A stretch of 64,000 nucleotides of DNA, from positions 3,100,001 to 3,164,000 of the forward strand of contig CP116670.1 in assembly GCA_028370155.1 (NCBI GenBank), written 5' to 3'. Below the pieces are notes generated by a model. The model did no database searches, had not been told where the DNA came from, and was given only the letters and a program-made list of their open reading frames with translations. Shown piece by piece: positions 36,795 through 45,731 of the stretch (its first letter is position 1; each line of letters begins with the position of its first letter). Both the position numbers and the translations under genes were made by a program. This DNA is from Arthrobacter sp. OVS8. GTDB taxonomy: Bacteria; Actinomycetota; Actinomycetes; Actinomycetales; Micrococcaceae.

Positions 36795-37439
36795 ATGACT
36801 GATACATCTGCTGCATCTGCTGCCCGGCAGGCACGCACCAAACGCAGCTACAACTGGCGAGTGGTGGACATTGTGGTGGCCGCGTTGATCGCGGTGGCCG
36901 GCGGCGTGATCTTCTGGGCCTGGTCCCAGGGCGCCAACCTGATTTCCGCTCCCGTCAATGCTTTCTACCCGCCGCTCACCGGACTGTACGCCGGCGGCTG
37001 GATGATCCCTGCGGTGCTGGGCATGCTCATCATCCGCAAGCCGGGCGCCGCACTGTTCTGCGAAACCGTCGCCGCCACCGGCGAGCTGATCATGGGCTCG
37101 CAGTACGGCACCACGGTGCTCATCTCCGGGCTCCTGCAGGGCCTGGGCGCCGAACTGGTCTTCGCCGCGTTCGTATACAAGAAGTTCAACCTGCCCGTAT
37201 CCCTGCTGGCCGGAGCCGGCGCGGGCCTCTTCTGCGGGCTGAACGATTCGTTTATGCCCTGGGGCTGGAACATCGCCTACGCCGGCGGCGACAAGCTGGC
37301 GTACATCATCTTTACTGCCATCTCCGGCGCCGTGATCGCCGGCGGGCTGTCCTGGCTCGCCACCCGGGGCCTGGCCAGGACCGGCGTGCTGAGTTCCTTC
37401 GCCTCCCGCAAGGCGGCCACGGAGCCCGTCTTCTCCTGA
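36795..37439 (+). CDS. ykoE: ECF transporter S component, YkoE-type (thiamine/HMP precursor)
   Basis: This intact 214-residue membrane protein is the substrate-binding component of an energy-coupling factor transporter. Typical segments are NWRVVDIVVAALIAVAGGVI, PLTGLYAGGWMIPAVLGMLI, ETVAATGELIMGSQYGTTVL and QGLGAELVFAAFVYKKFNLP. YkoE proteins take up hydroxymethylpyrimidine or thiamine. The upstream TPP riboswitch and the downstream ykoD/ykoC genes agree with this. Stop and next start overlap (TGATG). Confidence 0.93.
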   Translation: MTDTSAASAARQARTKRSYNWRVVDIVVAALIAVAGGVIFWAWSQGANLISAPVNAFYPPLTGLYAGGWMIPAVLGMLIIRKPGAALFCETVAATGELIMGSQYGTTVLISGLLQGLGAELVFAAFVYKKFNLPVSLLAGAGAGLFCGLNDSFMPWGWNIAYAGGDKLAYIIFTAISGAVIAGGLSWLATRGLARTGVLSSFASRKAATEPVFS

Positions 37440-39085
37440 TGCCTGCCTTCAACACGTCCGCCAGCAGCGTCCGCCCGGCCGCGATCACCGCACGCGGCTG
37501 GGGCTGGCGGCACGCCGGCCGGCCCCGGCCCGCCGTCAGCGGACTGGACCTGGACATCCGGCCCGGGGAGCGTGTGCTGCTGCTGGGACCTTCGGGCGCC
37601 GGCAAGTCCACGCTCCTCCACGCCCTGGCCGGGGTGCTCGGTGACAGCTCCGCGGACGGCGCCGACAGTGAAGCGGGCGGCGGCACGGCCGATGACGCTG
37701 ACGAAACCGGCAGCCTGCTGATCGACGGCGCCCCGCCCCGGGCCCGGCGCGGCCGTGCCGGGCTGGTCCAGCAGGACCCGGAGACCCAGGTGGTGCTCTC
37801 GCGCCTCGGCGACGACGTCGCGTTCGGCGCGGAAAACCTGTCCGTTCCCCGGCCGAGATCTGGTCCCGCGTGGCCGAAGCGCTCGACGACGTCGGGCTGG
37901 GACAGCTGCCGCTGGACCACCCGACGTCGGCGCTCTCCGGCGGCCAGAAGCAGCGGCTGGCGCTCGCCGGCATCCTCGCGATGCGGCCGGGCCTGATCCT
38001 GCTCGACGAGCCCACGGCCAACCTGGACCCCGCCGGCGTCCTGGAGGTCCGGGACGCCGTCGGCCGCTGCCTGGAGAAAACAGGGGCCACCCTGGTGGTG
38101 GTCGAGCACCGGGTCGCAGTCTGGAAGGACCTCGTGGACCGGATCGTGGTGCTGCAGCCGGGATCCGCCACGGACTCCGCCGTGCTGATCGACGGGCCGC
38201 CCGACCAGGTCCTGGCGCAGGCACGGGACATGCTCACCGCGGCTGGCGTCTGGGTGCCCGGCTACGTGCCGGCTACCCGGGCGCGCGCCACACGGTCCGC
38301 CGGCCCAGCTTCTGCCGGCGAGGGTTCCGCCGCCGGCCCCGCCGGCCAGCTGCTGCTCGCCGCGGAGGGCCTGGCCGTCTCGCGGGAACGGCCGCGGCGG
38401 ACCGGTCTCCGCGGAGGCTTCGGTTCCGTTCCGCCGGAACCCGTACAGTCCGGCATTACGGCCCGGGTCCGCGCCGGCGAGGCGCTGACCATCACTGGCC
38501 CCAACGGTTCGGGGAAGTCCACCTTCGCACTGACCCTCGCCGGCCTGCTCGCGCCGGTCTCCGGCAGCGTGTCCGCCACCCTGGAACTGAGCGCGGGCGC
38601 CGGCATCGATCCCTACCGGTGGAAGGCGCAGCAGCTCATCGCCAGGATCGGCACCGTCTTCCAGGAACCCGAGCACCAGTTTGTCACCGGACGCGTGCTG
38701 GACGAGCTGATGTTCGGCCCCGGCACCTGGGCCGCGGCGAAGAACGCGTCGACGAACTTCTGGAGCGGCTCCGGCTGACGGAGCTGGTGGACGCCAACCC
38801 CTACACACTCTCCGGCGGGGAAAAGCGGCGCCTGTCCGTGGCCACCGTCCTCGCCGCCCACCCCGGGTGCTGGTCCTGGACGAACCCACCTTCGGCCAGG
38901 ACGCCAATACCTGGGCGGAGCTGGCCTCCTTCCTCTCGGAACTGCTCGACGACGGCACCGCCGTAGTGTCGGTGACGCACGACGCCGAATTCAGCGAGGT
39001 CCTGGGCGGCACCGAGCTGAGCCTCCGCGCCCCGGGACACCAGGACCGGGAACAACCGGAACGTGGCAAGGTCAAAGCACCATGA
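37439..39085 (+). CDS. ykoD: ECF transporter ATPase with two ABC domains, YkoD-type (3 frameshifts in sequence)
   Basis: This 549-residue protein has bases restored near 37853, 38741 and 38866. Domain 1 (about 1-260) has Walker A LLLGPSGAGKSTLLHALAG, the Q-loop GLVQQDPETQVVLSRLGDD, signature ALSGGQKQRLALAGILAMRP and Walker B GLILLDEPTANLD. Domain 2 (about 300-530) has ITGPNGSGKSTFALTLAGLL, TVFQEPEHQFVTGRVLDELM, YTLSGGEKRRLSVATVLAAH and VLVLDEPTFGQDANTWAELA. It couples ATP hydrolysis to the S and T components. It overlaps ykoC by 4 bases (ATGA). Confidence 0.92.
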
Positions 39086-39875
39086 GGCAGGAACTGACGC
39101 TGCGCGGCAACAATGCCGTCCTGACCCGCGCCAACCCGCTGGCGAAATTCGCCGCCGTTATGCTCATCACGATGGTGCTGGCATTGTCCATCGACTGGGT
39201 GTCCGCCTCCGTGGCGCTCGCCTTCGAGCTGGCGCTTCTTCCGCTGGCCGGACTGAACGTCGGACTGCTCTGGCAGCGCGGCTGGCCGCTGATCCTGGCC
39301 GCGGCCTTGGGCGGCTGGAGCACAACGATCCTGGCCCCGGACAGCGGGGCCATCCTGTTCGACGCCAGGATCTGGTCCATCAGCGAGGGTTCCCTGGAAC
39401 TCGGCCTCGGCTTTATGCTCCGCGGCCTGGCGATCGCGCTGCCGGCCGTGCTGCTGATGAGCTGTACGGATCCCACGGACCTGGCCGACGCCCTCGCGCA
39501 GAAAGCGAAGCTTCCGCACCGCTTTGTCCTGGGGACGCTGGCCGCGATGCGGCTGGTGGGACTGATGGCCGAGGAGTGGCAGACCATCGGCATGGCCCGG
39601 CGCGCCCGCGGCGTGGGTTCCCACGGGAACCCGCTGCAGCGGATGCGGGCCACCCTGGGGCAGAGCTTCGGGCTGCTGGTGCAGGCCGTCCGGCGGCCTC
39701 CCGGCTGGCAGTCACCATGGAAGCGCGCGGCTTCGGCGGAGGTGCCCGCACGTGGGCCCGGAAGTCGGTCTTCAGCGGACTGGACGTGTGGGTGTTCCTG
39801 GGCGGGCTGCTGATAGCCGGCGCCGCCGTCGCCTCTGCCCTGGCGGCGGGGACCTGGAACATGGTCTGGAACTGA
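39082..39875 (+). CDS. ykoC: ECF transporter T component, YkoC-type (1 frameshift in sequence)
   Basis: This is a 264-residue transmembrane T component with one G restored near 39693. N-terminal spans (RANPLAKFAAVMLITMVLAL) lead to the cytoplasmic coupling helices that bind the ATPase: LGTLAAMRLVGLMAEEWQTI with GMARRARGVGS and, after the break, AVTMEARGFGGGARTWAR. Both carry the Ala-Arg-Gly coupling motif. The last span is LDVWVFLGGLLIAGAAVASA. Without the repair the second coupling motif is lost. Confidence 0.9.
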
Positions 39876-39943
39876 CCGGCGGGGACTTTGTGCGCGCTAG
39901 TCCTTGTCGACGCTGGTCCTGTCCGCGCGGGCTTTCGTCCGCG

Positions 39944-40585
39944 CTAGCCTCGATTGCCGCCAGCGGTCGAAGCCGCCCGGACAGCTTCCGCGCGCGCCAC
40001 GAGGTCAAACCGCGTCCGCGTCAGCAGGGCCAGCTGCGCGTCCTTGTCCGCCAGCCGGATGACGGGACCCAGCTCGAAACACGTGGCCCGCAAGCGCTTG
40101 ATGGCCTTGGCGTTACGGGCATCCGGTTCCACGATGACGCGGTCCTTGGCGGGGTCCGAAAACATAAACCGGATGAGGGCCGAGACCAGCACCGGCGTGA
40201 AGTGCGGGATGTGCCGGGACGGCGGAGCCAGCAGCAGATGCATGCCGATGTCGCCAGGCAGGGCCGGGTAGGCCTCGCCGACGGGATCGTGCAGCGGTTC
40301 GTAGGTCTGGAACAGCCCCACCGGCTCTCCGGCCAGTTCGATCAGGTAGGCATGGTGGGTGTCCAGGCCGTCGAGGAATTCGTAGATCTCCAGCACCTGG
40401 GCCCGTGTGTGGGACCGCATGCCCCAGAAGCGGGCCCGCTCCTCCGACACCCAGCCGTGGATCAGGTCAACGTCGTCAGCGGGCACCACCTGCACCAGCC
40501 GCAGCCGTCCCCACCCCGGAAGTACCTCCTCGTAGGCGGCATCCGCCCGGCGGGACACGGCCGGCCCGGATTCAGCGGCGCTCAT
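39944..40585 (-). CDS. Siderophore-type GNAT acyltransferase (AlcB/IucB/DesC-like)
   Basis: This intact 213-residue GNAT protein is of the kind that acylates hydroxylamines in hydroxamate siderophore synthesis (IucB, AlcB, DesC, MbtK). Family features are DVDLIHGWVSEERARFWGMR (the HxWM/xxRxxFW block), YLIELAGEPVGLFQTYEPLH, GDIGMHLLLAPP and DRVIVEPDARNAKAIKRLRA. The gene overlaps the stop of the acylase gene by 14 bases and shares its transcript behind an iron box. No NIS synthetase or monooxygenase gene is in the window, so the siderophore is not known. Confidence 0.85.
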   Translation of the reverse strand: MSAAESGPAVSRRADAAYEEVLPGWGRLRLVQVVPADDVDLIHGWVSEERARFWGMRSHTRAQVLEIYEFLDGLDTHHAYLIELAGEPVGLFQTYEPLHDPVGEAYPALPGDIGMHLLLAPPSRHIPHFTPVLVSALIRFMFSDPAKDRVIVEPDARNAKAIKRLRATCFELGPVIRLADKDAQLALLTRTRFDLVARAEAVRAASTAGGNRG

Positions 40586-42654
40586 GGTTCTCCTTGGTCA
40601 GCAGGTCCCAGTCGGTGAGGACCGGGATGAGGTCTCCGGCGGCCCACAGGGGCAGCTGGCTGGCGAAATGCTTATGGTCGGGGACGCCCGAGGCCCCGAA
40701 CGGAACCACCCAGCGGCTGTTGTCCCGGTCAGCGAGGTCCCAGACATACCGGGCCACAGGGCCGCGGAAGGAGCTGTCGGTGATGCCGGGAAGGCTCTCC
40801 GTCGAGAGGACGCAGCCGGTGTCGCCGGACAGCTTGGTGGACGGAACCGCGGGGGCCCGGCCCGTGTCCGAGAGGGCATGCACGGGATGAAGCACGTGGG
40901 TGCCGCCCCAGGGAGTTTCGGCGCGCACCGCGGTTGACTCGAGGGCGTCCGCGGCAGCCCGGGCGACGTCGATGCCGTGACGGGCGCCGTCGTCGAGAAT
41001 CGTTTCCAGCGCGAACCCCACCCGGGACACCGGTGCGGTCCACGGCCCGAACAGGGCGGGAAAACCGGTGGGGGCGTGCACGCCCGCCAGCGCGTCATCG
41101 GCCGCGATTCCCCGCACCAGCGCGGCGCGCCACGCCGCGAACGCCCCGGCGTCCGGGCTGTCGGCGTCCATGCGTCCGTCCCAGCCCAGCAGCCGGTCCA
41201 GCAGGCCGACCGCGGGAGCGGACAGGCCCCCGCGGGCCAGGCCGGCGAGCAGTCTCCTCAAGGCCGGCCAGGGCCCCAGCTGCGTGTCGGAGTGGATCTG
41301 CTGCATGCCGGCCACATCCAGCCGGAGCCCTCCCGACGCGCCGGCTCCTTCAAGCAGTTCACGGATCCTGCGGGCGCGGTGGGCGGGCGCGAACTCCATG
41401 CCCAGGAGTTCGCCGCCGCCGGCAGCCCGGTCGTTGGCGCTGACGGCAAACGGGTGCGGGGAGGATGCCGGCAATTCCTCGTACCCGCCGGTCCACTGAT
41501 GCCGGGATGACCACGCGGGAACGGGCCAGCGGCGGTTTTCCCGGTCCCGGCGGGGCACCCGTCCGGCCACGAACTGAAGAATGCCGCCGGACGTGTCGGC
41601 CGCCAGCACGCTGTTGACCGGTTCCACCCACTGCCGCAGGGCTGCCTGCACGTCGGCGCAGGAGCGGCTCCGCAGGAGCGGAAGGAGGGCCTCGAAACCC
41701 AGCGTCCGCTCAACGCGCGCGGGCGTGCGCAGGCTCAACGCGGCGCCGTCGGGCTGTCCGCTGATGACCGGCCCGCGGGCCGTCTCGATGACCTCCACGG
41801 TGACCGGTTCCGCGCCGCGGACCGCCACAGTCTCGACCCGGGACGCCGCCGGCTCCCAGCCGGAGGATCCGCGGGCTTCGACGCCGGACGCGGTCCGGCG
41901 GAGCTCCTCGGAGAACAGGTCCTGGTAGTCGGACATCGCGTTGGTGATGCCCCAGGCGACGCTGCCGGCATGGCCGAAATGCGGAAGTCCGGGCACCCCG
42001 GGAAGGCGAGGCCGACGACGTCGATCTCCGGGCACGCGAGGCGGACCTGCTGGTAGACGCCGGGCAGCTCCAGCAGGCGGTGCGGATCGCCGGCCACGAG
42101 CGGCGCGCCCGACGCGGACAGGGAGCCGTGGACCGCCCAGGCGTTGCTGCCGGACCAGACGGGCGCTTCGATGCTGAACAGGTCCACGGCCCCGTGCCCC
42201 AGCGTGGCGGCGACGTGGGCGCGCCAGAGCTTGTTGGGAAAGCTCGCGAACAGGATGTGGTGGACCAGGAAGACCCCCAGCGGGGTCCACGGCTGCCAGG
42301 GCTCCGGAGAGGTGGCCGTTGCGGTGAACTCGGGGCTCCGCGCCTGCCGTCCTCGAGTGCCCGGTTCACGCCGTCGACGTAGGCCTCGCACCACCGGCGG
42401 GTTTCGGCGTCCAGCGCTGCGAAACATTGCCGGGCCGTGTCGTCCAGCCGCGACTGGCGGGCGAAGGTGTCCCACTCGATGCCGGACGCGCCGAATTGTT
42501 CGGCCGTCCTGCCCTCGGAGCGCCAGCGTTCCATCTCTATCTGCCAGGAACGGTCCGTGGCGGCGTTGCGTCCCTGCAGGAAGGCCAGCTCGTCGGCGGA
42601 ATCGGCGCGCAGGTGGGGGATGCCCCAGGAGTCGCGGAAAGTCTCAGCGGGCAT
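40572..42654 (-). CDS. Penicillin-acylase (Ntn-hydrolase) family protein, DesG-like context (2 frameshifts in sequence)
   Basis: This 694-residue protein has bases restored near 42346 and 41994. The alpha part starts [20 protein letters not shown] with [20 protein letters not shown]. The beta part begins at the conserved [20 protein letters not shown], whose Ser before Asn would be the autocatalytic N-terminal nucleophile. Further blocks are [19 protein letters not shown] and, near the C-end, [20 protein letters not shown]. There is no signal peptide, unlike secreted penicillin acylases, so it acts in the cytosol. The iron box and the linked siderophore acyltransferase suggest amide formation or cleavage on a siderophore, as proposed for DesG of Streptomyces. 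Confidence 0.85.
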
Positions 42655-42700
42655 GGATGGCCGGGATGTGGTGTGTCACGGAAGCGGAACCCTCAAGAAG

Positions 42701-42719
42701 TTAGGTGAGCCTTACTTGA
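42701..42719 (-). promoter_or_regulatory. Iron box (DtxR/IdeR/DmdR-type operator)
   Basis: TTAGGTGAGCCTTACTTGA matches the 19-base consensus TTAGGTTAGGCTAACCTAA at 14 positions, including the complete left half TTAGGT. It ends 46 bases upstream of the acylase ATG (minus strand). Binding of an iron-loaded repressor here would switch the acylase/acyltransferase pair on under iron limitation. Confidence 0.75.
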
Positions 42720-42764
42720 GCCCAAGATATCCGGGCCGGGGTCCGGATGCCAAAACTGTTGCGG

Positions 42765-42890
42765 TTATTGAACCCGCGGAGCCGCCAGCGCCCGGGCTGC
42801 CGCCCCGGGGCATAAATGCCGCGGTTATCGCACAGTGCGGGTATTGCTGTGAGATTAACGGCATTCCGGCGGGAATCCGCGGGTTAATAA
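42765..42890. promoter_or_regulatory. Cluster of repeated operator-like sites upstream of the HTH-MurA gene
   Basis: Three related sites occur. TTATTGAACCCGCGG (42765-42779) is the inverse of CCGCGGGTTAATAA (42877-42890) apart from one inserted base. CCGCGGTTAT (42819-42828) is a third half. A separate perfect dyad ATTCC-GGCG-GGAAT lies at 42863-42876. Repeats of this kind next to an XRE-HTH gene suggest autoregulation, and possibly control of the divergent acylase operon. Confidence 0.55.
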
Positions 42891-42913
42891 ATCATGCGTG
42901 ATATTTTCTTGGG

Positions 42914-44436
42914 ATGACTCAAGAGACTGCTGAACACGTCGGTGCCCTGCTCCGCGACGCCCGCGGCCAGAAGGGCTGGACCCAGGGGCAACTCGCTGCC
43001 GAGCTGGGAACCAGCCAGAGCGCTATCGCCCGTATGGAACAAGGCAAGCAGAACCTGAGCCTGAAAATGATCCAGCGGCTGGAGTCCATCTTCGGCCGGA
43101 GCATCGTCAAAGTGGGACGGCCCGCCATGACGCATCTCCGGGTCGAGGGCGGCCGCACCCTGTCCGGTGCCGTCGATGTGAACAGCAGCAAGAACGCCGG
43201 CGTCGCCCTGCTGTGCGCCAGCCTGATCAACCGCGGCACCACCACCCTGCGGCGGCTCGCCCGGATCGAAGAGGTCAACCGGATCGTCGAGGTGCTGACC
43301 AGCATCGGCGTCGAGTGCACCTGGCTCAACGCCAACGACCTGCAGATCCGCCGCCCCGCCGTGCTGGACCTGGACTCGATGGACGTCGAGGCCGCCCGCC
43401 GGACCCGCAGCGTCATCATGCTGCTGGGTCCGCTCCTGGACGAATCCAGCGAATACCGGCTGCCCTACGCCGGCGGCTGCGACCTCGGCACCCGTACCGT
43501 GCAGCCGCACATGCAGGCGCTGCGCCAGTTCGGCCTCAGCGTCGACGCGAAGTCCGGCTACTACGCCGTGAAGGCGCCGCCGTCGGACGGGCACGACCGC
43601 TCCTTCGTGCTCAGCGAACGCGGCGACACCGTCACCGAAAACGCCATCATGGCCGCCGCCCACCGCAGCGGCACCACCATCATCCGCAACGCCAGCCCCA
43701 ACTACATGGTGCAGGACCTCTGCTTCTACCTGCAGATGCTCGGCGTCGGGATCCAGGGCGTCGGAACCACCACCCTGAAGATCACCGGCCGCCCCGCGGT
43801 CGACGCCGACATCGAGTACTTCCCTTCCGAGGACCCGATCGAGGCGATGAGCCTGATCACCGCCGGGATCGTCACGGACTCGGCGGTCACCATCCGCCGC
43901 GTCCCGATCGAATTCATGGAGATCGAACTTGCGACGCTGGAACAGATGGGCCAGCGGCTCGAAGTGTCCGGCGAGTACCTGGCCCGCAACGGGCGCACCC
44001 GGCTGGTGGACGTCACCACCAAGCCCTCCGCCTTGCGCGCCCCGGAGGACAAAATCCACCCCATGCCCTTCCCCGGGCTGAACATCGACAACCTGCCCTT
44101 CTTCGCCGTCATCGCCGCCAATGCCGAGGGCCAGACCATGATCCACGACTGGGTCTACGACAACCGCGCGATCTATCTCACCGAGCTGAGCAAGCTGGGC
44201 GCCCGCGTGCAGCTGCTGGACCCGCACCGGATCTACGTCAACGGACCCACCAAATGGCGTGCGGCCGAGGTCGGCTGCCCCCGGCACTCCGCCCCGCCGC
44301 CTGCCTGCTGCTGGCGATGCTCGCCGCCCGGGGCGTCTCGGAACTGCGCAACATCTACGTGATCGAGCGCGGCTACGAGGACCTGGCCGAGCGGCTCAAC
44401 ACCATCGGCGCGAAGATCGAGTACTTCCAAGACTGA
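42914..44436 (+). CDS. XRE-family HTH fused to a MurA-like enolpyruvyl transferase (1 frameshift in sequence)
   Basis: This is a 507-residue fusion with one C restored near 44280. Residues 8-62 form an XRE/Cro HTH (GWTQGQLAAELGTSQSAIAR). Residues 72-507 form a full UDP-GlcNAc 1-carboxyvinyltransferase-like domain. Catalytic residues known from MurA appear conserved: Lys93-Asn94 in NSSKNAGVALL, Arg165 in RTRSVIMLLGPLL, Cys189 and Arg193 in GGCDLGTRTVQPH, Asp392 in GLNIDNLPFF and Arg460 in CPPALRPAA. MurA adds enolpyruvate from PEP to UDP-GlcNAc, the first step to peptidoglycan. The housekeeping murA has no HTH, so this may be a ligand-sensing regulator. Weak ribosome site at the ATG. Confidence 0.9.
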
Positions 44437-44516
44437 ATGCGCTGAATGCGCTGAATAGCGGCCCGGGGCCCGTCCCGCACGCGCCTGAGTCAAATGATGG
44501 TCAAATGACCCCGGGC
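44433..44516. repeat. Short repeats between the HTH-MurA gene and ybdK
   Basis: CTGAATGCG is repeated in tandem at 44433 and 44442 with a partial third copy; the first includes the TGA stop. GTCAAATGA occurs at 44489-44497 and 44500-44508, one helical turn apart. This pair is flanked by the inverted repeat GCCCGGGG (44461) / CCCCGGGC (44509). The GTCAAATGA pair could be an activator or repressor site for ybdK. Confidence 0.5.
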
Positions 44517-44547
44517 GTTTCGGCGGATCCTGCCGCACAATAGAGTC

Positions 44548-45731
44548 ATGCGCACTTTCGGCGTGGAAGAAGAACTGCTCATTGTGGATCCCGAAACAGG
44601 GATGCTGCTTGCCCTCGCCGATGTCATGCTGCCCGGCCTGGTGCCGCCGAAGCAGGACGCCGCCCAGCTTCTCCCGGGGCAGCAACCGGTCCACGACGGC
44701 GGCGCCGACTTTAGTTACGAGCTCAAGCTCGAGCAAATTGAGACCCAGACACGGCCTTGCCTGGACTACACCGAACTCCTCCGGCAGCTCAGGCAGGGCC
44801 GGGCACGGGCGGACCGCGCCGCCCGCGCGCACGGCGGCCGCGTCGCGGCCCTCGCCACCTCGCCCCAAGGTGCCGCCACGCATCTGACGCCCAATCCCCG
44901 CTATATGACCATGCAGCAGCGCTTCGGGCTCACGGTCCGGAACCAGCTGACCTGCGGCCTCCACGTCCACACCCTGGTGGACTCGCCGGAGGAAGGCGTG
45001 GCCGTGATGGACCGGATCCGGGACAAGCTGGCCGTGCTGATAGCCCTCAGCGCGAACTCCCCGTACTGGAACGGCGCCGAGACAGGATTCGAAAGCTACC
45101 GGACGCAGGCCTGGAACCGCTGGCCCGGGTCCGGTCCCACCATGATCTTCGGCAGCCTGCCCGTCTACCGGCGGCTGGTGACCCGGCTCGTGGAAAGCGG
45201 CGTCCTGATGGACGAGGGGATGGTCTACTTCGATGCCCGGCTGGCCCGGCACCATCCCACCGTGGAGATCCGTGTCGCCGACGTCTGCCTGCGGGCCGAG
45301 GACGCGGCGCTGATCGCCGTGCTGGTCCGCGCGCTCGTCGAGTCGGCGTCCCGGGAATGGAACGACGGCGTCGACCCCGCCCCCGTGCCCACGCTGCTGC
45401 TGCGGATGGCCGCCTGGCAGGCCAGCAACTGCGGTCTGCGCGGTGAACTGCTGGACTTCGGAACCTTCACCCCGGCCCCGGCCGCCGACGTGGTCCATGC
45501 CCTCGTGGACTTCGTCGCCCCCGTGCTGGAGGAGCAGGGCGAGCTGGAACTGGTCCGCGAGGGCGTCGAAAGGATCCTGGCGGAGGGTACGGGTTCGCAG
45601 TTGCAGCGGGAGCCGTTCCACACAGGCGGGTTGGCCGCCGTCGTCGAACGGGCCGTCGAAGTGACCACGGAGGAAGCGCCGCCGTGGAGACCGACCAGGA
45701 TTCGTCGCTGGGCGGGGCCTCCCGGACCTAG
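44548..45731 (+). CDS. YbdK-type carboxylate-amine ligase (glutamate-cysteine ligase 2 family) (1 frameshift in sequence)
   Basis: This 394-residue ATP-grasp-like ligase of the GCS2/YbdK family begins [20 protein letters not shown]. It has [52 protein letters not shown] and [20 protein letters not shown]. YbdK shows weak gamma-glutamylcysteine synthesis; in actinobacteria the real reaction is mostly unknown. A restored base near 45682 gives the C-terminus [16 protein letters not shown] and a TAG at 45729-45731. The unrepaired frame ends ten bases later inside the convergent metZ. The stops of the two genes then share the palindrome CTAG. Confidence 0.87.

Noticed and set aside
37312-39624. 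770-codon open frame antisense to ykoD/ykoC
   Set aside because: It spans several real, motif-rich genes on the other strand and its composition is typical of a shadow frame. The frameshifts in ykoD do not make it more likely.
40572-42654. Secreted penicillin G acylase
   Set aside because: There is no signal peptide at the ATG, and the gene is linked to a cytosolic siderophore acyltransferase behind an iron box.
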